This document shows positions 8,654 through 16,145 of a stretch of 45,396 nucleotides of DNA, piece by piece. This DNA is from Elusimicrobiota bacterium (lineage in GTDB: Bacteria > Elusimicrobiota > Elusimicrobia > UBA1565 > UBA9628). The notes under the pieces were generated by a model that had not been told where the DNA came from, ran no database searches, and saw only the letters and a program-made list of their open reading frames with translations. Where the stretch lies: positions 1 to 45,396 of the forward strand of contig DAIDHI010000038.1 in assembly GCA_027452025.1 (NCBI GenBank). The letters are read 5' to 3'. Each line of letters begins with the position of its first letter. Position 1 is the stretch's first letter. Made by a program: the position numbers and the translations under genes.

Positions 8654-10947
8654 GACGCCTTCCCCTGGCGCTTGCGCGCCGGCCGCGCGGCTTGCTTGGC
8701 CTTTTTCGTCGCGCGTCCCACGGCCGCCTTCTGATTCTTCTCCTGCTCGGCCTGCCAGTAGGCGAGGAACTCCTTGTCGGCCAGCATCTTCTCGATGAGG
8801 GCCGTGACCTCGCCGGAGCGCGCTTCCACCTGCTCCGGCGTCAGGATGTCGCTCGGCATGTCGCGAGTCATCGTGTGGTAGATCGCCATGACGCGGGCCG
8901 GCTCGCCGTTGACCGTCCAGCGGCCGTCGGCTTCCTTCTTCGCGTAGCCCTGGAGCATCGCCCGCATCGCCAGATTGATCTCCAGCGACTCCTCGAAGTC
9001 GTCCTGCCGCATTTCCTTGCCCGTGCGGTAGGCGTGGACGACGAGCAGATAGCCCTGGTCGTCCTTCTCGACCTGGCCGCGGGCCGGAAGGACGCCCACC
9101 TGATAGCGGCGCTTGGTGGCCGGGGACTCGTAGAAGAGCTTGATGTTGGTGCCCGAGTCGCGGGAAAGGTTGATCAGCGTGCCGACGACCCTCTCCGAGA
9201 CTCCCTTCGGGAAGTTCGGGAAGTTGCGCTCATAGTAGTTCGTCAGCCACTGGCGCATCACGCCGAGGCGCTCGCGCTCGAAGGAGCGCCACTTCTTGGA
9301 GCCCCGCATGCCCTCCATCTCGTCGGGCAAATTGATTCCGTACGCTTTGGGGTTGCGCGCCATCGAGTCGAGCAGTTCCAGGGCCGCCGCGAGGCTGGAA
9401 TGGTCGAAATCGTGGTTGCGAATGCGGTGGTAGAGCTCCGCCATCAGATGGTAATGGACGATCGCGAGGTAAAACTTGGATTCGGCCTGGTAGCGGCCGA
9501 GCGACGGCTCGAGCCGAAAGCCGCCGCCGCCGCGCGGGTCGCCGTAGCGCTGCCGGGCCTCCAGCCAGGACACGTAGGAGCGCAGCTCGTTGCGGGTCAC
9601 CTTCACCTCGTCGAGGCCCTTGCCGTGCAGCACGGCGAAGAGACCCTGCTGAAGCTCCGCCTCATCGGTCACGCCGTGGATGAGGTATCCGTGGCCGGGA
9701 ATCTGGTCCTTGCCCGGAAGGGTGGCCAGGAAGCGCGCGGCGCGAGTGGAGTCGGCCAGCAGAAGGACGTCCTCCTGCCTGAGGCGGTCGCGCAAGTCGG
9801 GATATTGATTCCGGATCGCGGCGAAGATGCGCCCGGTGTTGAGGTGCAGCGACGCCGACTGGATGTAGAGAGCGACCTTGCCGTCCGCCTGGGGGGCGGC
9901 CGTCGCCCGCTCGTCGAGGCCGGCGGCTTGCAAGCGAGCGTTGTAGCCCTTGACCATGTCGCGGACCAAAGAATCCCGCTTGGCGTTGGAGAGGCTCTTG
10001 GGGAGCTGGAATTCGGTGCCGTAGAAATAGATCTGCTCGCCGCCGCTGCGGGTCTCCCCAAGAGGCTTGACCCGGTAGCGGGCCGCGATCTCGCCGTTGA
10101 CGGCCGAGAAGAGCTCCAAAGCGGCCGGAGCGAAGCCCTCGGCGTCCGGCACCGCTCCCTTGGGGTTCTCGGAGCGCGCGGCCTTGTGCATGGCGATGCG
10201 GGCGCCGTTATAGCTGACGATCATCACGGGATTGCCCGCGCGCGTGCGCAGTTGCGAAGTGAGGACGGCCTCGGCGGAATTGTCCCCCTTTTCGGCGCGC
10301 GGCGTGACGAAGACGACGTGCACGCCGAGGTCGGCGAGCTTCTCGACGTAGCGCACCGTCGTCTCCGAGGCCGCGCCCTTGAAGGCGTCCAGGATGATCA
10401 CGACCTTGGGATAAGCCTTGTCCAGCGGCGCGTCGTCTTGGGAAGCGGCTGCGGAGCCGCCGTCTCCCGCGCCGCCCGAGCCGCCGACGGCCGAGCCGTC
10501 GAAGGCCGCGTCGAAAGCGCCCGGCGCGCCCTCGGCGGGAGCCTGGCCGTGAGACGCTTTCAGGGACGCTCCGAGAGATTCGGCTTGTCCGAGCGCCTCC
10601 CGCGGCAGCGCGGCCCCGTCCCCTTGCTTGGGGGCAACGCCCTTCGACGCGGCTTGGATATAAGCGTTCGCGGCCGTCGGGAGCGCGACCTGCGGGAGAG
10701 CGGGAACGGCGGCGGAGAGCCCGCCTCCTTCGATAGCGGGAGCGGCCGGAAGGGCGAGAGCCGCGGAAAGAGCAACCCCCTCGTTTGCGAGGGGGCTGGT
10801 CATGGCGGAAAGAGGAAGGCTCGGAGCGGCGAGGTCGCGGGGCGCGGGCAAGGCGGCCTCTTCCGCGTGCGCCGGGAAGGGCGAGAGGCCGAGCACGACG
10901 AGGTATGCGAAGACCGAAAACATCGAGTTCGGCGAAATCCGTTTCAT
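8650..10947 (-). CDS. Exported HAD-like protein with eroded active sites, paralogue of 5912-8653
   Basis: 765 residues: a signal peptide (1-28), a linker with LPQVALPTAA, and a HAD-like fold from about 180. Motif I is ILDAFKG, so D187 is kept but the second Asp is Phe189. Motif II is VFVTPRAEKG, and motif IV has AD in place of GD (LLLADSTRAAR). Near the C-terminus LVVHAYRTGKE occupies the place of the nuclease motif TYDFKTG in the next gene, with the Asp and Lys lost (Ala and Arg instead). I read it as a catalytically dead paralogue of the downstream protein, perhaps a partner subunit or regulator. The tail is basic (KKAKQAARPARKRQ). The transcript appears to have a leader of about 40 nt with AGGGAG before the ATG. 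Confidence 0.7.
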   Translation of the reverse strand: MKRISPNSMFSVFAYLVVLGLSPFPAHAEEAALPAPRDLAAPSLPLSAMTSPLANEGVALSAALALPAAPAIEGGGLSAAVPALPQVALPTAANAYIQAASKGVAPKQGDGAALPREALGQAESLGASLKASHGQAPAEGAPGAFDAAFDGSAVGGSGGAGDGGSAAASQDDAPLDKAYPKVVIILDAFKGAASETTVRYVEKLADLGVHVVFVTPRAEKGDNSAEAVLTSQLRTRAGNPVMIVSYNGARIAMHKAARSENPKGAVPDAEGFAPAALELFSAVNGEIAARYRVKPLGETRSGGEQIYFYGTEFQLPKSLSNAKRDSLVRDMVKGYNARLQAAGLDERATAAPQADGKVALYIQSASLHLNTGRIFAAIRNQYPDLRDRLRQEDVLLLADSTRAARFLATLPGKDQIPGHGYLIHGVTDEAELQQGLFAVLHGKGLDEVKVTRNELRSYVSWLEARQRYGDPRGGGGFRLEPSLGRYQAESKFYLAIVHYHLMAELYHRIRNHDFDHSSLAAALELLDSMARNPKAYGINLPDEMEGMRGSKKWRSFERERLGVMRQWLTNYYERNFPNFPKGVSERVVGTLINLSRDSGTNIKLFYESPATKRRYQVGVLPARGQVEKDDQGYLLVVHAYRTGKEMRQDDFEESLEINLAMRAMLQGYAKKEADGRWTVNGEPARVMAIYHTMTRDMPSDILTPEQVEARSGEVTALIEKMLADKEFLAYWQAEQEKNQKAAVGRATKKAKQAARPARKRQGKAS

Positions 10948-10994
10948 GAAGCTTTCTCCCTCTTGACCTGCGCGCTTTGGCTCAGCGGCGAGTC

Positions 10995-11000
10995 ATTATA
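10995..11000 (-). promoter_or_regulatory. -10 box TATAAT for the 10947 operon
   Basis: TATAAT lies 47 nt before the ATG at 10947, in the context GCGACTATAATGAC. No good -35 box precedes it. The spacing gives an ordinary leader containing AGGGAG. Confidence 0.45.
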
Positions 11001-11054
11001 GTCGCCGCAATTTTTCCGCGAGCGGGTCGATAGTCCCAAAGGCACCCGGGATTT

Positions 11055-11076
11055 GGGCCCAGAAAAGGCTGGGCCC
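11055..11076. repeat. Intergenic hairpin GGGCCCAG-6-CTGGGCCC
   Basis: A perfect 8-bp stem with a 6-nt loop (AAAAGG) lies 53 nt past the stop of the M28 peptidase gene. There is no T-run on the minus strand, so it is not a classical terminator. A closely similar sequence lies at 43988-44011. Confidence 0.5.
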
Positions 11077-11129
11077 TTGGGGACACTCTGACCGGGCAGT
11101 ATACTTCTAGTGTCATTTTTCATCATCTT

Positions 11130-12434
11130 TTACGCGCCCGCCCGCCCGCTCAAAGGATGCGCGTCGAGCCACCGCAGCAGCGCCGCGGCCACTCGGTAGG
11201 TGTTCTTGTAGAGCCCGAAGTCGAAGGCGCCGAAGTTGTCGCGCGCGGTGTGGATGATGGAAAAAACGAGATCCTCCGGCCCGCTGTAGATGGTCATCGC
11301 CGGGATCGGCGGCCGCTGCCAGCGAAAGCTCGATGAGTCTGCGTCGCCGCCGTCGAGATAGTCGCGCGACAGAGACAGCCGGTCGCCGTCGGCAAGCCGC
11401 GCGTTGGCGTCGGCCACCGCCGCGTCGGCGGCGTCGAGCAGGACCCCGTCCGAGTTGTTCTCCCAGGAGTTGGTGGCCCCTCCCTTGATCGCGATCGTGT
11501 CGTAGTTGATGTCGGCCTCGATGCGGGCGCGCTGCGCGGGCGACAGCGAGGCGAGGAAATGCTGGGAGCCGAGCAGGCCGTCCTCCTCGCGCGCGAACGA
11601 GACGTAGATGCGCGCGGCTTCCGTCTCGAGGTCTTTCTCCGTGCGGTAAAGGTGCGTCACGAGGGTGGTGCCCGTCCAGTTGTCGATGACGCCGTCGCCC
11701 TCGCTGACCTTGTCGTTGTGGCTGCTGCTGACGAGGATGCGGTCGGTGCGGCCGCGCTTGAGCACGAAGATATTGTGCTTGCCCGTGGGCCGGCCGCGGC
11801 CGTCGCGCACCTCCTGGAGCTGGACCTCGTCGTAGCGGGAAAAATCCGGAGTTTCGACGAGGGCATGCGCGGGATCGTATTTCGCTCCGCCGAGCACGAA
11901 CAGACGGATCGCGGCGGCCTCGCGTTCCGCCGCCGTCTTCTTGGATTCCCTGACGCTTTCGAGCAGCTCGCCGTCGGTGGGAGCCGCCTCGAGCCGCGCG
12001 CGGCGCGAGACGACGACGCCCGGCGCCTCGCCGTCGGCCAGGGCGCCGAAATACTCGGCTATGGCCGCATGCACGTGGCCGGCGGCGAAGAGCTCGGCTT
12101 CGGCTGCGCGCGGCGGCGCGCCGCCTTTGGCGCCGTTGGCAGCCGCGTTGTCGTCGGCGCCGGCGGAGGCTGGCGCCGCTGCCTGCGCCGCGGCGCGGGG
12201 CGCCGCGCCCTCGACGGCCTCAGGAGCCGGGTTGGCGCCGAGGGCGGCCGGGAGGGCGGGCGGCAGCGGCGCGGGAAGCAAGCCCTCGAAGACGGCGGGC
12301 GCGGCTTCGATAGGCGCAACGGTCCGCGGCAATTGCGCGCGGGGCCCGCTGTAGAGCGAGAGCGCCCGGGCGGGAGCGCTCGCGCCGAGGAGGATGGACA
12401 AGACGGCGGCGACGAAGCTGCGGGGCGCGGTCAT
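11130..12434 (-). CDS. Exported M28-family zinc peptidase
   Basis: 434 residues: a signal peptide (1-24), an Ala/Pro linker to about 135, then an M28 (aminopeptidase-like) domain. Metal ligands and catalytic residues expected of M28 can be placed: SSHND (H239, D241), VIDNWTG (D251), REEDGLLGS (E283/E284), an Asp in GGDADSSSF and H395 in IIHTARDNF. The first ligand motif is HxD as usual. It probably trims peptides in the periplasm or at the cell surface. A TGCTAGACT extended -10 box ends 6 nt before the ATG and there is no Shine-Dalgarno sequence, so the mRNA is probably leaderless. It stands as a single gene; the genes 5' of it start their own unit. Confidence 0.85.
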   Translation of the reverse strand: MTAPRSFVAAVLSILLGASAPARALSLYSGPRAQLPRTVAPIEAAPAVFEGLLPAPLPPALPAALGANPAPEAVEGAAPRAAAQAAAPASAGADDNAAANGAKGGAPPRAAEAELFAAGHVHAAIAEYFGALADGEAPGVVVSRRARLEAAPTDGELLESVRESKKTAAEREAAAIRLFVLGGAKYDPAHALVETPDFSRYDEVQLQEVRDGRGRPTGKHNIFVLKRGRTDRILVSSSHNDKVSEGDGVIDNWTGTTLVTHLYRTEKDLETEAARIYVSFAREEDGLLGSQHFLASLSPAQRARIEADINYDTIAIKGGATNSWENNSDGVLLDAADAAVADANARLADGDRLSLSRDYLDGGDADSSSFRWQRPPIPAMTIYSGPEDLVFSIIHTARDNFGAFDFGLYKNTYRVAAALLRWLDAHPLSGRAGA

Positions 12435-12440
12435 GGCGCC

Positions 12441-12446
12441 AGTCTA
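12441..12446 (-). promoter_or_regulatory. Extended -10 box TGC-TAGACT, likely leaderless promoter
   Basis: TAGACT preceded by TGC, then GGCGCC, then the ATG at 12434 (6 nt). The expected start of transcription is the A of the ATG. Confidence 0.55.
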
Positions 12447-12532
12447 GCACTGGCTCCGAAGGCCCCGATGCAGTCGAAGGGCCTAGAAAAATGCGGATAT
12501 TGGTCCTAGGAAGCGCAGGACCATCCGGTCCG

Positions 12533-13930
12533 CTAGTCCAGCTCGAACTCGTCGCCGTATTCCGGCAGTTCGAGGCGCTCGACGCCGAGAGCTTTCAAGT
12601 GGGCGGCCAGCGCCTGCCGGTCCCTGGGATCGCCGTGCACCAGGAAGATCCTGCGCGGGCGCGGCTGGAGGCTTTGAATGAACCAGGTCAAGTCGACTTT
12701 GTCCGCGTGCGCCGAGAAGGTGTGCATGACCTCCACCCGCGCCCACACCTCGTGCTCGAGGCCGAAGATCTTGACCTTCTTGGCCCCGTCGGCCAAGCGG
12801 CGGCCCAAAGTGCCTTCGGCCTGGTAGCCGACGATGAGGATGGTCGTGCTGTCCTTGTCGATGTTGTTGCGCAGATGGTGAAGGATGCGCCCGCCCTCGC
12901 ACATGCCGGAGGCGGACAGGATGATCATCGGGCCGGGCAGGTCGTTGAGGCGCTTGGACTCCTCCGAGGTCCGCACGTAGCGCAGCGACTCGAAGCCGAA
13001 GGGATCTCCCTCCTTGGCGGCGTAAGCCTTGAACTCCGGCGCGAAGGAGAAACCGTCCTTGTATTTATTGAACAGGTCGGTGATGCTGACGGCCATGGGA
13101 CTGTCGATGTAGACCGGCACCGGCGGGATGTGGCCGTGGCGACGCAGCTTCTCGATGACGAAGACGATCTCCTGCGTGCGCTCGAGAGCGAAGCTGGGGA
13201 TGAGGATCTTGCCCTGCTGCGCGACGGCGCGGTCGATGACGTCCTTGAGCTGCCCTTCGACCAGGGAAACGGGGTCGTGCACGCGGTCGCCGTAGGTGCT
13301 TTCGATGAGGAGATAATCCACGTTGGAGGGCACGTGCGGCGGGTCCATCATGAGTCCCCGGCGGCGTCCAAGGTCCCCCGTGAAGACGATGCGGCGGCGA
13401 CCCCTGGCCGTGTCGACCTCGACGTGCGTCATCGCCGAGCCAAGCACGTGCCCGGCCGGCTGAAACCGCGCCCGGACGCGGTCGCTCAGCGCGATCGTCT
13501 CGCCGAAGGCGCGGCCTTCGAAGAGGCCCAGGCAGGCCTTGGCCTCGGCCTCGCCGTAAAGGGGAGCGATGGATAGTCCGCGCTTGGCGTGGATCTTGTT
13601 GAAGAAGGCCGCGTCGTGCTCCTGCAAGTGCGCGGAATCCAGGAGCATGAGTTGGCAGAGCTCCGCCGTCGCCGGCGTGCACAGGATCTTCTTGCCGTAG
13701 CCCTGCTTGGCCAGCAGCGGCAGCGCCCCGCTGTGGTCGATGTGGGCGTGGGAGAGCAAGACGGCGTCGAGCTCCCCGGGCTTAAAGAGGAAGCGGCGGT
13801 TCTTGTCCAGGGACTCGCCGCGATGGCCCTGAAAAAGGCCGCAGTCGAGCAGCAGGCTTAAGCCCTCGGCCCGCAGCCAGTGCCGGGAACCCGTGACCTC
13901 CCCGACGCCGCCGCAGAACGTGAGCTTCAT
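12533..13930 (-). CDS. MBL-fold beta-CASP ribonuclease-like protein
   Basis: 465 residues, cytoplasmic, full length for the bacterial CPSF/YSH1-like family. The metallo-beta-lactamase core has the zinc motif HAHIDHSG (H61, H63, D65, H66). The beta-CASP region has SFALERTQEIV, DSPMAV and the ASGMCEGGR loop, and the last third contains TFSAHAD and LVHGDP, as in RNA-processing members. Family members act as endo- or exoribonucleases; a role in RNA turnover is therefore likely here. It starts 6 nt after the stop of the 105-residue gene at 13937-14254, so the two form an operon. There is no clear Shine-Dalgarno sequence, which fits translational coupling. Confidence 0.9.
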   Translation of the reverse strand: MKLTFCGGVGEVTGSRHWLRAEGLSLLLDCGLFQGHRGESLDKNRRFLFKPGELDAVLLSHAHIDHSGALPLLAKQGYGKKILCTPATAELCQLMLLDSAHLQEHDAAFFNKIHAKRGLSIAPLYGEAEAKACLGLFEGRAFGETIALSDRVRARFQPAGHVLGSAMTHVEVDTARGRRRIVFTGDLGRRRGLMMDPPHVPSNVDYLLIESTYGDRVHDPVSLVEGQLKDVIDRAVAQQGKILIPSFALERTQEIVFVIEKLRRHGHIPPVPVYIDSPMAVSITDLFNKYKDGFSFAPEFKAYAAKEGDPFGFESLRYVRTSEESKRLNDLPGPMIILSASGMCEGGRILHHLRNNIDKDSTTILIVGYQAEGTLGRRLADGAKKVKIFGLEHEVWARVEVMHTFSAHADKVDLTWFIQSLQPRPRRIFLVHGDPRDRQALAAHLKALGVERLELPEYGDEFELD

Positions 13931-13936
13931 GCGCGG

Positions 13937-14254
13937 CTAGTCGCGCCGCCAGGAGGCCAGCTCTCGGCGGATCGCCTCCGTCTCGTCGGAGCGCAGGCCC
14001 AGCACCTCCATCTCCGCGATGACGGCCAAAAGCGCCCGCGAGCGCTCCCAGACGGGGCGCAAGTCCTCCCGGCCGGAAAGCTCGGTGCGGTAATCGTGCG
14101 CGACGAGCTCGAAAAGATCCCAGTCCTCCAGCTTGCCGGCCTTCAAGGTCTTGATGGTTTGGGGCTGGAATTGCCCGCGGACGGGCATGGCTTGCAGCTT
14201 GCTCAGGGAAGCGATGAGCTTCGAAAAGTCGGCTTTGGCGGGATCGAGCTTCAC
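13937..14254 (-). CDS. Small helical protein of unknown function, operon with beta-CASP gene
   Basis: 105 residues, predicted mostly helical and cytoplasmic, with no motif I recognise. Trp/charged pairs (LEDWDLFELVAHDYR, SWRRD at the end) are its main features. The start is a GTG at 14254. A TAAGAT -10 box ending 7 nt upstream supports this codon and a leaderless transcript; the nearest upstream ATG (14279) is out of frame. It leads a two-gene operon with the beta-CASP protein, so an accessory role in RNA metabolism is possible but unproven. Confidence 0.7.
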   Translation of the reverse strand: MKLDPAKADFSKLIASLSKLQAMPVRGQFQPQTIKTLKAGKLEDWDLFELVAHDYRTELSGREDLRPVWERSRALLAVIAEMEVLGLRSDETEAIRRELASWRRD

Positions 14255-14261
14255 CGCGACG

Positions 14262-14267
14262 ATCTTA
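14262..14267 (-). promoter_or_regulatory. -10 box TAAGAT, likely leaderless promoter
   Basis: TAAGAT, then CGTCGCG (7 nt), then the GTG at 14254. It fixes the choice of GTG as the start codon. Confidence 0.55.
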
Positions 14268-14384
14268 TCACTTTCTCATGTCGGAGACGTCTTTCCATAC
14301 ATAGCCTAAGGGCCCAGCGGGCGCTAGGACCATTACCGAAAGGCGGCGGCCTGTAGGTCCCTCCTGGGGCCCGCGCTCGCAGGC

Positions 14385-14390
14385 TACAAT
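14385..14390 (+). promoter_or_regulatory. -10 box TACAAT for the glucan operon
   Basis: GGCTACAAT lies 15 nt before the ATG at 14406 and 24 nt before the in-frame ATG at 14415. No -35 box is evident. GAAGAG just before 14406 is better spaced for the 14415 start. Confidence 0.45.
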
Positions 14391-14405
14391 CCTGGTGCCG
14401 AAGAG

Positions 14406-16145
14406 ATGCCGCCCATGCGACAGCCCCCGAAGAAGCTCTGCGCCGCGGTCCTGGCCCTGGCCCTGTTGCCCGCCGGTCAGGGGCCTTGCCTGGCGCAGGC
14501 CTTCGAGTCGCGTGCGCCGGACGCCGCCGCGTCCGCGGCCGGCCTTCCGGCCCTTCCGACGCTGCCTTCGCCGCCGAGCGCCCTGCCCGTCGGCGCGCCG
14601 ATCCCCGCGCTGGCGCCCGGCGTTCGCGGGTTCACGAGCGCTCGTGAACCCGCGAACGCCGGGAACCTCAGCGCGGTCCCCTCGGCCGCCGCGCTCGGGC
14701 CCTCGCCGCAAGCCGCCGTCCGGCCCGCGGCCGCGAAAGCCCTTTCGCGCGCCGCCGGGCTCGCGGCCCGCGTCCTGCCGGGCCGACGCTCGCGGGGCAA
14801 GGCTCTTCGAGGCTTCTACGACGGCTCCGGGGCGCGCGAGGTCGCTTGCGCGCCGGAGGACCTCTCGGTTTTCCTGACCGCCGACGGTCGCGCGCCGGTG
14901 CGCGCCACGTTGGCCGAGCTGCCCCGTCTTCTCGTCGCCGAACCAGCCTATGCCCGCCAGCTCAACGAAGCCGGCCTCGTGCGCCTGGTCGTCGCCCGGC
15001 GCGGCGGGCTGCTTTCCCCGTCGCAAAAGGGCGCCGTCGAGGCGGCTCTGCGCGCCGCTGGAGTGAGCGCCCCGGTCGCGCTCGAGACCGTCCCGCTGCA
15101 GTCGCGTCCCGATCTTCCCGCGGCCTCCGCTTCCGCGCCGTCCGCCGGCAAGAGCGCGGCGGCCGGCCGGGCGCTGGCGGCCGCCCTCTGGCCCGCGCGG
15201 GAGGCCGGATATCTGGCACGCGCCTTCTTCGCCTCGATGACGCTGCCCACGCGAGAGGAGATCACCGGCGGCCTCGTCACGAAGGGCCCAGCGTTCGTCA
15301 TGTCGGCGCTCTGGTGGGCGGCTTTGTTCATGCCCGGCCATCTTGTCGCCGGCGCCCAGGCGCTGGGCTTGGCCCACGGCCTCGCTCGAACGCTCGCGCT
15401 GCTCCACATGCGCTTGCCCTCGGTCTTTGCCGAGCATCCCGGCCCCTTCGCGGCGGCCATGGCCGGCTCTCTCCTCCTCGAGACCTTCCATGGAATCTGG
15501 GTCAACACCTGGCAGAACTTCCAGAAGATCATCGGAACCCAGCGCGGCGCCAATTACCAGTCCGCCTTCAACTTCCTTTACATGCAATCCACGACGCTGT
15601 TTTTCCGCTTCGTGACCTGGACCGTCATCGCCTCCACGGTCATGCCCTGGCACCCGGCCGCTTATCTGGGGCAGATCGGTGTCCCCAACGTCATCGGGAC
15701 GTTCATCGGCTCGCTGGGCTTTTTCGGGCTCAACTCGCTCTACGACAAGGGGCGCATCTCTCGCCGCGCGCGCTCCTGGATCCAGCAGGGCCGCGACTTC
15801 TTCTTCCTCGTCGCCGGGACCTTCCTCTTCTCGGGCTTCATGTACGCCTACCTGATCCCGTTCGGCCTCCAGCAGCTGCTCGACATCTTCCTTTATAAGA
15901 AGAGCCTCAAGACGGCGTCCAAGCCGATCCTCTACGTCGCGGACGCCAGGCTGGCGGCGTCGTCGGGCTTCCGCTCGCTCTATCCCGTCGAGCCGTCGAC
16001 GGACCTGCGCACTCCCCTGCGCAAGTCCTGGGACGGCGTCGTGAGCAATCCCTTCGTCAAGTTCCTCATCCTGCCGCCGCTGCGCCTGGCGCGCCAGGGG
16101 TGGCGGGCGCTGCGGCGCCGCGCCCGCCGCGGAGGCCGGCCGTGA
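14406..16145 (+). CDS. Exported/integral membrane protein, first gene of alpha-glucan operon
   Basis: 579 residues. Residues 1-31 form a signal peptide or anchor, followed by an Ala/Pro linker with LPALPTLPSP. From about 255 there are five or six hydrophobic segments (for example FVMSALWWAALFMPG, FFFLVAGTFLFSGFMYAYLIPFG), and the tail is Arg-rich. No known family is recognised. The last two-thirds resembles the membrane part of 20677-21732: both have an LNxLxxxGxIS-like loop followed by a Phe-rich helix. Codons 71-86 are made entirely of a 48-bp perfect palindrome. Either ATG 14406 or ATG 14415 could be the start. The stop overlaps the GTG of the next gene. A role in export or membrane docking of the neighbouring GH13 enzymes is inferred. 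Confidence 0.75.
   Translation: MPPMRQPPKKLCAAVLALALLPAGQGPCLAQAFESRAPDAAASAAGLPALPTLPSPPSALPVGAPIPALAPGVRGFTSAREPANAGNLSAVPSAAALGPSPQAAVRPAAAKALSRAAGLAARVLPGRRSRGKALRGFYDGSGAREVACAPEDLSVFLTADGRAPVRATLAELPRLLVAEPAYARQLNEAGLVRLVVARRGGLLSPSQKGAVEAALRAAGVSAPVALETVPLQSRPDLPAASASAPSAGKSAAAGRALAAALWPAREAGYLARAFFASMTLPTREEITGGLVTKGPAFVMSALWWAALFMPGHLVAGAQALGLAHGLARTLALLHMRLPSVFAEHPGPFAAAMAGSLLLETFHGIWVNTWQNFQKIIGTQRGANYQSAFNFLYMQSTTLFFRFVTWTVIASTVMPWHPAAYLGQIGVPNVIGTFIGSLGFFGLNSLYDKGRISRRARSWIQQGRDFFFLVAGTFLFSGFMYAYLIPFGLQQLLDIFLYKKSLKTASKPILYVADARLAASSGFRSLYPVEPSTDLRTPLRKSWDGVVSNPFVKFLILPPLRLARQGWRALRRRARRGGRP
14616..14663. repeat. 48-bp perfect palindrome with no loop, in frame inside a CDS
   Basis: Two 24-bp arms meet with no spacer between 14639 and 14640; the first mismatch outwards is 14615/14664. 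The element starts exactly on a codon boundary and is 16 codons long, encoding PGVRGFTSAREPANAG. It lies in the unstructured linker after the signal peptide. Confidence 0.9.

Noticed and set aside
11082-11119. GACACT/AGTGTC inverted repeat followed by ATTTTT on the plus strand, terminator-like
   Set aside because: There is no plus-strand gene upstream to terminate; the loop is about 21 nt and the stem only 6 bp.
10944-11126. 60-codon minus-strand frame upstream of 10947
   Set aside because: It covers the promoter and leader of the 8650-10947 gene, overlaps its start, and has no protein-like features or ribosome site.
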